Source: Bugula neritina (Eukaryota; Bryozoa; Gymnolaemata; Cheilostomatida; Bugulidae). From it: a stretch of DNA of 64,000 nt. Of this stretch, positions 48,558-60,477 are shown piece after piece. The stretch's first letter is position 1. Every line of letters starts with the position of its first letter. Below the pieces are notes generated by a model. That model was not told where the DNA came from. It worked only from the letters and a program-made list of their open reading frames with translations, and made no database searches. The translations under genes were made by a program, and so were the position numbers. The stretch is taken from contig OZ037765.1 in NCBI GenBank assembly GCA_964035545.1, positions 23,252,004-23,316,003 of the forward strand, given 5' to 3'.

Positions 48558-51384
48558 GTTTCCAGTGATTTCTATGCAGTAAACTACAAGAATATATAGT
48601 TCTACAACACAGACTCAAGTGTATAGAATACAGGAAACTCTTTGGTTTTTATACTTTCTGCCAGCCAATCAAATTCAAATGAGTCTGTCATTTATAAACA
48701 CAGATGAAGATATTTTCTTGAAAGTAAATTATTATATTTGGTGTCGATCTGCATTATCTATTATGTTGTCATTGTCAGAAAATAATAAATTATGTAGGAT
48801 ATAAGCTGAGGGGATAAAAATCAGCCATCAAGTCAAAGTGTGAAATTCTCAATATATTTCCATAAATGAGGTTTATTGAGATTCCTAATAATATTTATCA
48901 TAATAATTATACTATTGTAATAAAATACTTCTTCAGCATATAATATGTAACCACTCAATGATATATTATTGCTTATATTATTAATTCTAGAAATGCTCGT
49001 GCAATTATGCAAATCTAGATACCATCCACCTGTTGGAACAAACTCACTGATTTTAGTGTCACTTTTATTATGTTTGATTATAACATGATCTATTTTAAAA
49101 AAAGCACTGTGACATTATCAAATGAGATATACCTTTTATTCTCCCATTCTTACTATACAGCGAAAATGACATATATCAATTACAACACAAATTGTTGTAA
49201 TTTTTCGGTGACAAGTTATATATAATACACTGAGAAGATGTTATATAGCAGTATTATATAACATAATCTATACATAATATAATGTCATCATTATAATTAT
49301 ATTTTTATATTTTTTATCAACTTCACCTTTTTTATATATACTATATATATAATATATTAGACCGCATTATTTGATGTGATATTTTTATTAAGTACTATGT
49401 TGTTAAAATAATTGATGTTATAGGTGAGTTAATGTGTATAGTTTTCTTATTGTGAAGTATATTGTATTGTCAAAAATCAAAGCTAGTTCTTTATTTTATT
49501 GAATCAAATCAATCAATCAATCCAGCCAGCCGCCTGGATTGTTTTTATTTTGCTTTAAGATTTGTACTTTATTAAGCTCATGACTTTATGTAAATATATA
49601 ATGCATGTGTGCCAAGCATAACACATTTAAAAAATAAAGGGAAGCAAGGGTTATGATCGACTATAATTGAAGATGTTAAGTAAAATTTATTTATAAATGA
49701 ATATGACATTCATAAAGTTTTAAAACATGCTATATATAGGTGTTATAAGTTAAGCATAACAATATGCAAACCTGAAGTTTGCGCAACAAACAATAAATCA
49801 ATAAAAACATCGATGGGCTAATTACATAACATCAGTTTTGCCAATCAAATCATGATTGATTTTTATTTGAACTAAGATCTTCAGGCTGTATAATTGCTGT
49901 TACTTTATAGCTGACTTATAAATCACATATAAAATGGACTATAGTGAACACGCTGTCTTGTCCTGAATTTTGACACCACGTTTATAAAATATACTTTAGT
50001 TGTTTATCATATTCCAACAAGTTATTTAAAGGTCGTGTGTGCATCTAGATTATACATGTACCGCCATGTGTCAGTCTTATAAAATTGAGTTATTATTAAC
50101 TTGCCATCAAATATTGGTGTTTTGGACGTGATGTATGCTGTCAAGTATAATGTAATTATATGCTGGTATATATATATATATAACAAAAGAAGCACTCCAA
50201 ATAAAGCAATCAAAACAACAATCAAATAAAATGTCTATGAAAAGATTGTATATGAAAATCAAGTTAAACTTCTTTAATCAATTAAAGAGATTATAAAAAG
50301 CATAGAATTAGTAATGATTATCAGTTAGCATTTTTAGATGTTTGTTAGTTAATACATGTCGATCAATCATGAATCTCTCTCTTTCACGCTCTCTGACAGC
50401 AGCTGGTCACAGAAACTGTTATCAGGAAGGGGCACAATGTAATGAACTGTCGATTCCACTCTAAGATCAACTAGCAACTCTATTGAATTTGGAAAGAGGT
50501 AGAGGCTTCACCTGCTAAAAATTAATATAGGTGTTTTGGTTTGTATGTCTTTCAGCTATGCAGAGTTGTTGTCAGACAGTGTCATCCTGTACATGACTAG
50601 CTAGGCTATAATGCATTAAGCTTCATCATCTTCTTTCTAGTTATAATGGTTTTTTAAATACTATGTTGATGAAGTAAAACAAACAAAACAAACAACAAAG
50701 CTTGCAGCTGCAGGATTAATATACAAGTTATGCTTGTATGCTTGCAATTTACTACAAAAACTCATTTTCAATCATGGAAATAATCTAATTTACATGTTGC
50801 AGGAAAGGTTTTCTTTGCTGCCAAAATTGTGGCATATGCATTGCCTTTCCAGCTGTTTGGTTATATATGTCTAAGGGTAATGCCTAACCAGTATAAATAC
50901 TTGCTTAATGTGTTGTTGATTAGTTGAATTATATATACATCAGAGTGAATTTATCTTTAGACTATATAGTGACCAGTTTACAAATTACAAAAAAGCATGT
51001 GTCTATGGCAAGCAAGAAAGTCAAACCAAAAATATAATACCAATAATCACAGGTGCACACCTTCTAAACTCAGGGTAAATACAATGTCATCTAACAGTAA
51101 ATTTATAGTATGTCTTTTATGAACAATTGTTATATCAGCATTTTTGCACCATAAAAAATTACAATGGTGCAATCTTTGTTAAAGCTGCAATATATTATAT
51201 AAAAAATATAAAGTCATTGAATTAATAACTTGAATTGTTATAAATTTGTTAAAAAAAGTTTAGTATAAATCTTTGATACAATAAGTATATAACCATCTTG
51301 TTCAAAACAGCAGTATCGATGGGAGGAGGGGGAGAGGGGTGGGGTGAGCTAAATAAGCATCAATAAATTATATAAGATGAACAT
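48558..51384. other. gene-free AT-rich stretch
   Basis: The first 250 bases contain the promoter of the FReD gene. The rest is AT-rich with short ATCA repeats near 49500 and a short TA run near 50170. No gene is supported. Confidence 0.45.
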
Positions 51385-51862
51385 GTTTGTTTTTTTGTTT
51401 GTTTGTTTGTTTGTTTATTTTATCAATATATACATAAAGTAAAAAGAATACAAGGGATCACCCAAAGGAGGTAATGATGAGGCCCAATGGTGCGCCATAG
51501 CAGAGGCTAGTGAAAGCGCAGGGCCTAAAATGATTAACAATTAGTCAGTTAAGTCAGTCAAGTTATGTTAATTAAGTTAAGTCGGTTAAGTAAGTCAGTA
51601 AAGTAAGTCAATTAAGTTAAGTCATAGCTCTCCGGCAAGAAGGCAAAACCTCACACCCGCCCTGAATGCACCGGGATTAGACTCATTTTTAAGCTCAGGT
51701 TTTAACCTGTTCCATAGCGCTGACACCCGATAACATGTACTTCTTTGACCTGCAGTGGTAGAGATAAAAGGAACGGGAAGATTTGATACTGAGAAGCGGG
51801 TACTGTAGGAGTGAACAATTAAACTTTTTTTAGTGTTAGAGTAGTAAAATTTACGGGCTTTT
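51385..51862 (-). mobile_element. LINE (non-LTR retrotransposon), 3' end, minus strand
   Basis: On the minus strand, 51862-51640 reads the C-terminal tail of LINE ORF2: SYSTRFSVSNLPVPF, CYRVSALWNRLKPELK and FRAGVRFCLL. A 3' UTR with TTAAGTCA-type short repeats (about 51536-51625) follows, then a (CAAA)n-type tail (51385-51420). The coding sequence continues at 60478 after the BEL element. The clade may be CR1, L2 or Jockey-like; not decided. Confidence 0.8.
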
Positions 51863-52606
51863 TGTAATTAATTGGAATGCCAGTGAAATTTCTTGCTCTC
51901 ATCAAAACAAACAAAGTTAACCAACGTGCCCATAATTAGAAAACCATTACATTAGTCATGTATATGTAGCTGTTTTGCTTTTATAGCTATGACAAATTGC
52001 ACACGAAAGTCAACAAGATTTCCTCATGTGTATGATTTCACTATGACTAAGTTATATAAATAGTTTTTTACACCATCAACTTCCTGAAATGATTCATCCA
52101 TTGAAGTATATTTTACTCTCAGCTCTCATTCTATGCTACACTTTCAGTCAGCTAACATGTAGCATAAACTGCTGAGTAACTTTTCACTTATGTTATATTA
52201 AATATTTTGTTGCATTTAAATCAATATTGTCAAAGTAGAGAATAAATACCTACTACATTAACATCAAAGTTATAAGCTCCATTCCTGGATGGTCTAACAA
52301 GGTAATTATTGCTATTGTAGTATTTTTGACAATCATTTATGGCATTTGTATTATCCTTTTTTTAATATCAATTTTAATAATTTAGATGGTGTATACTGAT
52401 TTTTATAGCAAGACTTGTTCTTTATTTGAAGCTTATTAGTTAGTGTCAAATTATCACTGATAAAAGTTTTATCACATATTATCATTCATTATAGCATATT
52501 CACAATTTCATTAATTGTAGTTTTCACGACAGTTTTACCAATAAAACATCAGTAGAGACTGAAGACCACATTGTGCCTGTTTACAAACCAGGGATGATAG
52601 TTTACA
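51863..52606 (+). repeat. BEL/Pao 5' LTR (744 bp)
   Basis: It starts TGTAATTAATTGG and ends GATAGTTTACA, the TG...CA form. Compared by eye with 59734-60477, I see one difference (AACTTCC here, AGCTTCC there, near 52080). It has a TATA box at 52053-52060 and AATAAA signals near 52242 and 52540. The preceding 5 bases, CTTTT (51858-51862), are repeated after the 3' LTR. Confidence 0.95.
52053..52060 (+). promoter_or_regulatory. TATA box in BEL 5' LTR
   Basis: TATATAAA inside the LTR, also present in the 3' LTR near 59925. It is likely the core promoter of the element. Confidence 0.55.
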
Positions 52607-53317
52607 GTGAAAACTTGTGACTGGAGTAAACAGCTTGCTAATCCTACAACCAGTGGCTTGCGCTAACTTGAGACCAGCGAGACAAACAGCAGCTAGAAAA
52701 GACAACTGATCCAGCCTCAGCATTGTTAGATCAGTATAGCATCCATCAACTCTACTGCCAAGTCTCCAGCATTGTCAACAACAGCTACACTGCCAACCAC
52801 TATAGCAACCAGCACTCACACTCCTGTCATACATACAAGTTACAGCTAAGTAACCATTACTTCTAAGAATTCATTCACTGCTAATCACACAAATTAGCAG
52901 TATCAAACTCATTGGAATTCAGTAGAACGTTGCTAGCTTTGATCAAACATTACACAGAAACTACTTTTTATCACACAAGACTTGAATAAAAAATAATTTC
53001 TTTTCTGGGTATTGTAATATTGAAAATATTTGTCTTTTTGTAGTCATAGGAAATCATTTCCTTATACTCATTCTGTAAATCTGTTCTTTATATTATTTAT
53101 CACTAGACACTAGGTATCAAATTTACTTGTGTAATAGTGAAATCATACATATAGAGGCAGTCTTATACTGCAAGTAGGTGCAGTATTCATTATTCAAATT
53201 CAGCTACATATATTAGACAAATACTACTTAGTTTCGCATGCACTATTGCACAATCATACATTAGAAACTTTTTGAGAGCAATTAATTTCATTGGTTGGCA
53301 CTAGAATTCAGTAGCCT
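52607..53317 (+). other. BEL untranslated leader
   Basis: Non-coding leader of about 700 bases between the 5' LTR and the ORF. It should contain the primer-binding and packaging sequences; none is identified with confidence. Confidence 0.6.
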
Positions 53318-56300
53318 ATGAGTCATTATCATAGCACACGGCTGCGTGTTCAGCAACACTTAGAGCATATAAAAATATCATTAGAAATTATTAGTGAATT
53401 CCATTTGCTAGTAACTCGAGAATTGGCGGACAACATTACATTAATTCGCGCAAAAGAGCTGCGAAAACAGCTTCTAAACAATCAAACTGTACAAGAAGCC
53501 GAACAACATTTAACAGAAGCTCGCGGTTTAGGTATAAGTGAGGAGAAGCTGCGAAATATACTGCGTGAATTTGATCGTATTGCAGGCGATAGAAAAACTA
53601 TTTTAACAAAACTTGAGCATTGGCTTCATGCAATGGACGCCAATAGTTCTGACGGCGAAAATAGCACTTTCAAAATAGCAAAAGTTGATGTAAGATCTCG
53701 CGTGTTACCATCCATCCCTCCCTCAAATATTTCAAAAATTGTCAAATCGCATGCTAGTCATTCCTCGAGTAAGTCAAAAAATTCAGTTGAGTCGGAACGC
53801 GCTGGGCCTGCCAAATCCGTCAGCGTACATAGTTCTGATTATCAATCTAATCACTCCAAGTCAAAGAAATCTCATCATTCTAGTCACCATATTGGCAATT
53901 CCAGACATTCTGGAGCTAGTGACATATCCTCATCTCATGCACCTGATTCCGCTAGTGGTTCTTGGAAAACAAGAACTACTGGTACATCTAGATCTTCCAA
54001 ATCTAACGCATCATACTATAAAGCTCAATTAGCTAAATCTGCGGCTAAAGTTGCTGCTGCTGAAGCAAAGTTTCAAGCAGAGTGTGAAGCTCGGCAGGTT
54101 GAAGAGGAAATACAGCGTCTTGAGCTCAAGCACAAAGAGCAAATCCTCACTCGCAAAGGCCACATTGCCGAGCTGAAACTCAAAGCTGAAATCGATGCAG
54201 AGAAAGCTCAGCTCAATGCATTTCAGCAAGCCCTAGACGATGAGCTTGAAACTGAGCTTAGAGATACTCTCATGAGACCCCCTTCTAGAGCATCTCATAA
54301 CTCATCGAAGCCTTCACCATTTCTGCATTCTCCACATCATATTGACCTCTCAAATCAATTCCCATCAACTGAAGGTCAACCAGCTCACGATATAAAGCAG
54401 TCTTTAATGACTAAGGAGGAGTTGCCTCACCAAAGCCCAGGTATCCACAAAGATCCTTATGAACAATATCCACAAGTCAACTCAGCTGCTCATTTTCCCA
54501 CACACCAAAATACTCATCCCACACATACACACTTGCAATCACCTAACCCACTTACCAATCTGACCACTACAGATTTCTCTGCTGCTATAGGGAAGAGTAT
54601 AGGTGACTCAATGGCCGCCGCTATGACAATGCAAGCCAATCATCTTCCCACCCCTGACAAGTTTACTGGTGATCCGCTTGAGTACGCAGATTGGAAGCTG
54701 GCCTTTGATGGTTTGATTGGTTCTTGTCCATATACCGATTTACAGAAGCTCCATTTGTTGAGAGAGTATGTGGATGGCGATGCCAAGCAGGCTATAAGGG
54801 GCTATTTTTCATTGCAAAGTTCAAATGCGTATCAAGATGCATTACATGCTCTCGAAACTGAGTTTGGTTCGGAAGAGCTGATTGAAGAGCAGTTTCTAGA
54901 CCGACTAGAAGCATGGCCTAGAGTAACTGATGCCAAATCTCTCAAGAGTTACAGTTACTTCTTAAACCAATGTCTATCTGCCTCAAGGCAGATATCTGGT
55001 TTGAAAGTCCTGGACAGAAAACGGGAGAACAAAAAGCTAGCGAGTGTTCTGCCCAACAACCTTCAAGAACGATGGTTAAGACATGCCATTGCAGAGGAGG
55101 AAAAAAGAAAAGTGTTCCCTTCCTTTCATAAATTTGCAGACTTTGTAGCACATGAGGCTAAAATTTCTTGTAGCAATTTGAGAGAAAAATATAAAAGTGG
55201 GTCCAGTAAAACTGCATTCAAGCCAATCACCAAACAAAACAACAGCAAACACTCAATTACATTAAAATCTGAAACAACATTACCAACACCAATAGTTTCA
55301 AAAACTTCAGAATTAGTCAAAAATCAACAAAAACATGCTAATAAGTCACAACACACTGACAGCCAGTCAGCAAAACAACAAAACAGCCTGTCACTTGACC
55401 AAAAGCAGAGAAAAGAACCAGAATGTGCATACTGCCTCTCAAACAAAAAACCCAGATGGAAACACCACACTGCTCACTGCTGGAATTTAGCAAAACTTTC
55501 TGCTCAACAAGTAAATGACTTCCTTGCTAGCAACAGCTTATGTTTCAAATGTGCCGTAAGCGGTCACAGTTACAAAAACTGCAACATGAAACCAGTATGT
55601 GAGACATGTAAGCAAGCTCATCCCACAATATTTCACCAGAAATACACATCTCAACCCACAAAGCAAGCAGATGAAAGTAAAATGCAATGTTCAAACCAAA
55701 ATAAAGATAGCACAGTATGCAATAATCTTTCCATAAATACATCACAAACACTCATGTCTATGACTCTTCCTGTTTGGGTTTCTTCTGTCAAAGATCCACA
55801 TACAAAAGTATTAACATATGCCAACCTTGACTCAGGCAGCGACTCATGTTATATAACCAATTCTATTGTTGAACAACTCACATGCACCAAAAAACCAACT
55901 AAACTGCCAATGGCAACAATGACACACCAAAACTTTGAGCTAGATACAATGGTAACCGATGACCTAATCATCAAAGGATATAGCTGCAATAAGGAGGTGA
56001 AACTTCCTAATGTGTATTCTGCAGAAGAAATACCTGCTAAGTATGAGTCTATTCCACAGGCGGGTGCTCTTACCGCCTGGCCACATTTACAAGACTTGGC
56101 AAAAAACATGGTCAAGGGACAAAACATTTCAGTAGGTCTACTCATTGGAGGCAACTGCCCATTAGCCTTCAAACCTAGAGAGGTAGTAGTGGGAAACGAC
56201 GCAGACGATGAACCATTTGGCGTACGTACTGACCTAGGGTGGGTTATCATGGGTAGTCTAGCTACAAATAACACACATGATGACAATTCAGGCAGCAAAA

Positions 56301-59300
56301 CAACAATAGTCAATAAAACTGTAACTCATTCACCCAAGAAAGCTAAAACCACGGTATCTTTCAAATGCCAAACTGAAACATCAAAACAAATTAACAAAAT
56401 AATAAATATATTGGCTCAAGATTTCAAGGAATGTGTAACAGACAAAGAAGCGGCTTCTGTAGAAGACCGAGCATTTTTGTCTCTCATGAAACAAGAAACA
56501 AAGATCATTGATGATCATGTCACCATGCCTCTACCTTTCAAACACAAACCACCACGAAATAACAGTTTTAAAACAGCAAAAAACCGATTCAATTCACTAC
56601 TGAAAAAGTTCTCTAAGAATCAAAACTTGGAAAACCAGTACAAAAAGTTCATGGAAGACCTCATTAGCAAGGGTGAGGCTGAAATAGTTCCACAAGGCTT
56701 AGCTAGCCATGAGGACAGCACATGGTACATACCACATTTCGAGGTATGGCATCCAAAGAAGCCAGGCAAGATTAGAGTAGTCTTCGATGGTGCTGCAAAG
56801 ACAGATGGAAAGTGCATAAACGACTATCTCATGACAGGTCCAGATCATCTAAACAGTCTAACTGGTATCCTCCTTCGCTTCCGCCAGGAACAGATTGCTG
56901 TTACATGTGATATTGAGCGAATGTTTCACCAATTTCGTGTTGCAACGGAAGATACAGATTATCTCCGATTTTTCTGGCTAGATGAACGTGGTGAAATAGC
57001 AGTGTTCCGCATGAAAGTGCATGTGTTTGGAGCGACCTCGTCTCCTGCATGTGCAACATATGGCCTACGTTATCTGGCTGACCAATACAGCACAGATGAT
57101 CCATCAAGTCAACAAGCCCGAAACTTCATTAGAAATCAGTTCTATGTGGATGACGGCTTGCTTAGTATGCCTGACGCAACATCTGCAACAAAAGTACTTA
57201 CTGAGGCAATGAGAATTTGCCAACAAGGTAAAGTACACTTGCACAAGATTCTTTCTAACGAGAAAGAAGTATTAAATTCATTCCCCAAATCTGAACAATC
57301 TGCAACTCTGCATGATCTTGACCTAAACTCTGACTGTCTTCCAACTGAAAGAACTTTGGGATTGATCTGGAATTCTGAGCAAGATTCCTTTCAGTTTCAA
57401 GTTAATCTCGCTGATAAGCCCAACACTAGACGAGGTGTGCTCTCAAATGTAGCCTCGGTCTTTGATCCACTTGGCCTCATATCACCGGTTATACTGCAAG
57501 GTAAAATGGTTCTCCAAGATCTTTGCAGAAAACATTTAGACTGGGATGATCCTTTAGATGAAAGCATGCTGGCAAAATGGTTGCCATGGAAACAAAGCCT
57601 CAAAGATCTTGAACACCTATCAATTCCTAGAAACTACGTACCATCATCATTTGGAACACCTGCTAAGGTTGAGCTCCATACTTTTAGCGACGCGAGTACA
57701 ACGGGCTACGGCCAATGCTCCTACTTGCGATTTGTAAGCCCAGCCAAACGTGTGCATGTTGCTTTAATCTGTAGCAAAGGTCGTGTCACTCCGCTCAAAG
57801 CTATTACTGTTCCCAGATTGGAACTTCAAGCAGCACGTGGGGCTGTAGATTTAAGCCTCAAGGCAGCAGAAGAGCTAGGTATGGACAATGTAGCTCAGTA
57901 CTTTTATTCTGACTCAGAAGTAGTTCTTGGTTATATAAAGAACACACAGGCTAGATATCACACATTTGTTGCAAATCGAGTTCAGCAAATCTGTGACGGC
58001 TCCAATGCCGACAACTGGTTTCATGTCCCAACTAAACTCAACCCTGCAGATCATGCATCACGTGGGTTATCACCAAAGCAAATTTTCTCTCCTGAGTGCA
58101 TTTGGTTCACAGGACCAGACTTCTTGTGGAATGAACCTCTCATACTCCCTCATCAGAAAAAATTCATCAACTCACATGACGATCAAGAAGTGAAAGTTTC
58201 ATTAGCCACTCAACACATCCTTGCTCCTCTTAGTCAGCGTATAACCATTTTCTCTAACCTAGATTACACTCTTAAGGTTATTGCTAGAATCCAAACAGCA
58301 CTATGCAAAACCCCTCTCACTCAGCAAGAGAAACGCCAAAAAGCGTTACACTCTTTGGTCAAGTCAGTTCAATCAGAATTCTTCACTCCAGAAATCAAGC
58401 AACTCCAACAAACTCAGACTACATCTAAGCATAGCTCCATTGCAAAACTATGCCCATTTCTAGATAAGGTGGGTCTACTCAGGGTGGGAGGAAGGCTACA
58501 AAACAGTAAATTGCTATCATTCGAAGAAAAACATCCTTTACTCTTACCTAAGCATAGTCATCTCACTACGCTTATCATAAATGACACACATGCAAAACTA
58601 GGACACCTTGGCTTAGAGTATACTCTGTCTAAAATAAGATCACAGGGATTTTGGATCATCGGTGGTAAATCCACAATTTCATCAAAGCTACGTCTCTGTG
58701 TAACATGTAAAAGAATCAAAGCTAAACCCTTGACACCACAAATGGCAACATTACCATCAGTGAGAGTTAACGAAGCCCCTCCTTTCACCCACTGTGGATT
58801 AGATTGTTTCGGCCCTTTTATTGTCAAGGATGGTAGAAAGGAATCGAAACGATATGGCTTGATAGTCACATGTATGGCCTCACGAGCTGTTCACATTGAA
58901 CTTTTAGAGGACATGACTACTGACAGCTTTATAAACGCTATCAGGACTGTGGTAGCCATTAGGGGTCCAATTCAGACAATTCAATCAGACCAAGGTACCA
59001 ACTTCATTGGTGCCGCGAGTCTTCTACAAAGTGATGGGACCGACAGCAAACTTAAATCTATGAACATCACAATGAATTTCAACCCTCCTCACTCTAGCAA
59101 TTTTGGAGGAGTGTGGGAAAGGCAGATAAGGACTATCCGCTCTGTGCTACAAGGCCTTGGAACGAGACATGGTGGGAGGCTCTCTACCTCTTTGCTACGA
59201 ACTTTGTTTTATGAAGTGATGGCCATCATAAACTGTCGCCCATTAACCTCAACAACTGATGACATGCTTCCAATCACCCCAAACATGTTGTTGACTATGA

Positions 59301-59686
59301 AGTCTGACGTTGTTCTACCACCTCCAAGCACATTTGAGGAGGCAGACATATATGCGAGGAAGCGTTGGAGAGTGGTCCAGCAGTTGGCAAATGAATTTTG
59401 GACACGCTGGCGCAAGCAATACTTGCTTTATTTACAGTCGCGGCAAAAATGGGTAAATAAAGTACCAGAGATCAAGGTGGGGGATATCGTTCTACTGTGT
59501 GATGACAATACAGTAAGAAATCAGTGGCCTTTAGCACGTGTCGTAGAATGCAACCTGTCTCATGACAGCGTTGTTAGATCAGTTAAGGTGCTTGTTGGTA
59601 GTAAAACATACCCCAAAGACTCCAATAAAAGAGTCTATTTAATTCGACCAATATCAAAATTAGTTGTACTAGTCCGATCGAGCTAA
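53318..59686 (+). CDS. BEL/Pao Gag-Pol polyprotein
   Basis: A single 2122-residue ORF. About 247-313 is a charged coiled coil. About 445-590 is the DUF1759-type Gag domain (DKFTGDPLEYADWKLAF). Cys/His zinc motifs lie near 702 (CAYC) and 741 (CFKCAVSGHSYKNC). The aspartic protease DSGSD sits near 838. The reverse transcriptase spans about 1130-1290, with VVFDGAAK and the catalytic YVDD near 1276. The Pao-type A17 region follows, then RNase H with HTFSDAS near 1454. The integrase has an HHCC zinc finger (HAKLGHLGLEY near 1758, CVTCK near 1794) and a catalytic core with GLDCFG, Asp1891 (SDQGTNF) and Glu1934 (WERQI). The C-terminal DUF5641 covers about 2010-2110. No env gene is present. Gag and Pol share one frame with no stop or frameshift, usual for BEL. 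All key residues are in place. Confidence 0.95.
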   Translation: MSHYHSTRLRVQQHLEHIKISLEIISEFHLLVTRELADNITLIRAKELRKQLLNNQTVQEAEQHLTEARGLGISEEKLRNILREFDRIAGDRKTILTKLEHWLHAMDANSSDGENSTFKIAKVDVRSRVLPSIPPSNISKIVKSHASHSSSKSKNSVESERAGPAKSVSVHSSDYQSNHSKSKKSHHSSHHIGNSRHSGASDISSSHAPDSASGSWKTRTTGTSRSSKSNASYYKAQLAKSAAKVAAAEAKFQAECEARQVEEEIQRLELKHKEQILTRKGHIAELKLKAEIDAEKAQLNAFQQALDDELETELRDTLMRPPSRASHNSSKPSPFLHSPHHIDLSNQFPSTEGQPAHDIKQSLMTKEELPHQSPGIHKDPYEQYPQVNSAAHFPTHQNTHPTHTHLQSPNPLTNLTTTDFSAAIGKSIGDSMAAAMTMQANHLPTPDKFTGDPLEYADWKLAFDGLIGSCPYTDLQKLHLLREYVDGDAKQAIRGYFSLQSSNAYQDALHALETEFGSEELIEEQFLDRLEAWPRVTDAKSLKSYSYFLNQCLSASRQISGLKVLDRKRENKKLASVLPNNLQERWLRHAIAEEEKRKVFPSFHKFADFVAHEAKISCSNLREKYKSGSSKTAFKPITKQNNSKHSITLKSETTLPTPIVSKTSELVKNQQKHANKSQHTDSQSAKQQNSLSLDQKQRKEPECAYCLSNKKPRWKHHTAHCWNLAKLSAQQVNDFLASNSLCFKCAVSGHSYKNCNMKPVCETCKQAHPTIFHQKYTSQPTKQADESKMQCSNQNKDSTVCNNLSINTSQTLMSMTLPVWVSSVKDPHTKVLTYANLDSGSDSCYITNSIVEQLTCTKKPTKLPMATMTHQNFELDTMVTDDLIIKGYSCNKEVKLPNVYSAEEIPAKYESIPQAGALTAWPHLQDLAKNMVKGQNISVGLLIGGNCPLAFKPREVVVGNDADDEPFGVRTDLGWVIMGSLATNNTHDDNSGSKTTIVNKTVTHSPKKAKTTVSFKCQTETSKQINKIINILAQDFKECVTDKEAASVEDRAFLSLMKQETKIIDDHVTMPLPFKHKPPRNNSFKTAKNRFNSLLKKFSKNQNLENQYKKFMEDLISKGEAEIVPQGLASHEDSTWYIPHFEVWHPKKPGKIRVVFDGAAKTDGKCINDYLMTGPDHLNSLTGILLRFRQEQIAVTCDIERMFHQFRVATEDTDYLRFFWLDERGEIAVFRMKVHVFGATSSPACATYGLRYLADQYSTDDPSSQQARNFIRNQFYVDDGLLSMPDATSATKVLTEAMRICQQGKVHLHKILSNEKEVLNSFPKSEQSATLHDLDLNSDCLPTERTLGLIWNSEQDSFQFQVNLADKPNTRRGVLSNVASVFDPLGLISPVILQGKMVLQDLCRKHLDWDDPLDESMLAKWLPWKQSLKDLEHLSIPRNYVPSSFGTPAKVELHTFSDASTTGYGQCSYLRFVSPAKRVHVALICSKGRVTPLKAITVPRLELQAARGAVDLSLKAAEELGMDNVAQYFYSDSEVVLGYIKNTQARYHTFVANRVQQICDGSNADNWFHVPTKLNPADHASRGLSPKQIFSPECIWFTGPDFLWNEPLILPHQKKFINSHDDQEVKVSLATQHILAPLSQRITIFSNLDYTLKVIARIQTALCKTPLTQQEKRQKALHSLVKSVQSEFFTPEIKQLQQTQTTSKHSSIAKLCPFLDKVGLLRVGGRLQNSKLLSFEEKHPLLLPKHSHLTTLIINDTHAKLGHLGLEYTLSKIRSQGFWIIGGKSTISSKLRLCVTCKRIKAKPLTPQMATLPSVRVNEAPPFTHCGLDCFGPFIVKDGRKESKRYGLIVTCMASRAVHIELLEDMTTDSFINAIRTVVAIRGPIQTIQSDQGTNFIGAASLLQSDGTDSKLKSMNITMNFNPPHSSNFGGVWERQIRTIRSVLQGLGTRHGGRLSTSLLRTLFYEVMAIINCRPLTSTTDDMLPITPNMLLTMKSDVVLPPPSTFEEADIYARKRWRVVQQLANEFWTRWRKQYLLYLQSRQKWVNKVPEIKVGDIVLLCDDNTVRNQWPLARVVECNLSHDSVVRSVKVLVGSKTYPKDSNKRVYLIRPISKLVVLVRSS

Positions 59687-59733
59687 ACATACATTCAAAA
59701 TTACAAGTCACTTTTAGAAATTTCAGGTGGGAG

Positions 59734-60477
59734 TGTAATTAATTGGAATGCCAGTGAAATTTCTTGCTCTCATCAAAACAAACAAAGTTAACCAACGTGC
59801 CCATAATTAGAAAACCATTACATTAGTCATGTATATGTAGCTGTTTTGCTTTTATAGCTATGACAAATTGCACACGAAAGTCAACAAGATTTCCTCATGT
59901 GTATGATTTCACTATGACTAAGTTATATAAATAGTTTTTTACACCATCAGCTTCCTGAAATGATTCATCCATTGAAGTATATTTTACTCTCAGCTCTCAT
60001 TCTATGCTACACTTTCAGTCAGCTAACATGTAGCATAAACTGCTGAGTAACTTTTCACTTATGTTATATTAAATATTTTGTTGCATTTAAATCAATATTG
60101 TCAAAGTAGAGAATAAATACCTACTACATTAACATCAAAGTTATAAGCTCCATTCCTGGATGGTCTAACAAGGTAATTATTGCTATTGTAGTATTTTTGA
60201 CAATCATTTATGGCATTTGTATTATCCTTTTTTTAATATCAATTTTAATAATTTAGATGGTGTATACTGATTTTTATAGCAAGACTTGTTCTTTATTTGA
60301 AGCTTATTAGTTAGTGTCAAATTATCACTGATAAAAGTTTTATCACATATTATCATTCATTATAGCATATTCACAATTTCATTAATTGTAGTTTTCACGA
60401 CAGTTTTACCAATAAAACATCAGTAGAGACTGAAGACCACATTGTGCCTGTTTACAAACCAGGGATGATAGTTTACA
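59734..60477 (+). repeat. BEL/Pao 3' LTR (744 bp)
   Basis: Nearly identical to 51863-52606, preceded by the polypurine tract and followed by CTTTT and then LINE sequence. Confidence 0.95.

Larger units (their letters stand above)
51863..60477 (+). mobile_element. complete BEL/Pao LTR retrotransposon (8.6 kb)
   Basis: Two 744-bp LTRs flank one intact 2122-codon ORF. Target duplication CTTTT occurs at 51858-51862 and 60478-60482. A purine-rich tract (AGGTGGGAG, about 59725-59733) directly precedes the 3' LTR. A primer-binding site was not clearly identified; a TGG lies about 15 bases after the 5' LTR. An open ORF plus near-identical LTRs indicate a recent, possibly still competent insertion. 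Confidence 0.95.

Noticed and set aside
53739-59415. Shorter ORFs in other frames of the BEL region
   Set aside because: Shadows of the single 2122-codon polyprotein; none has its own motifs.
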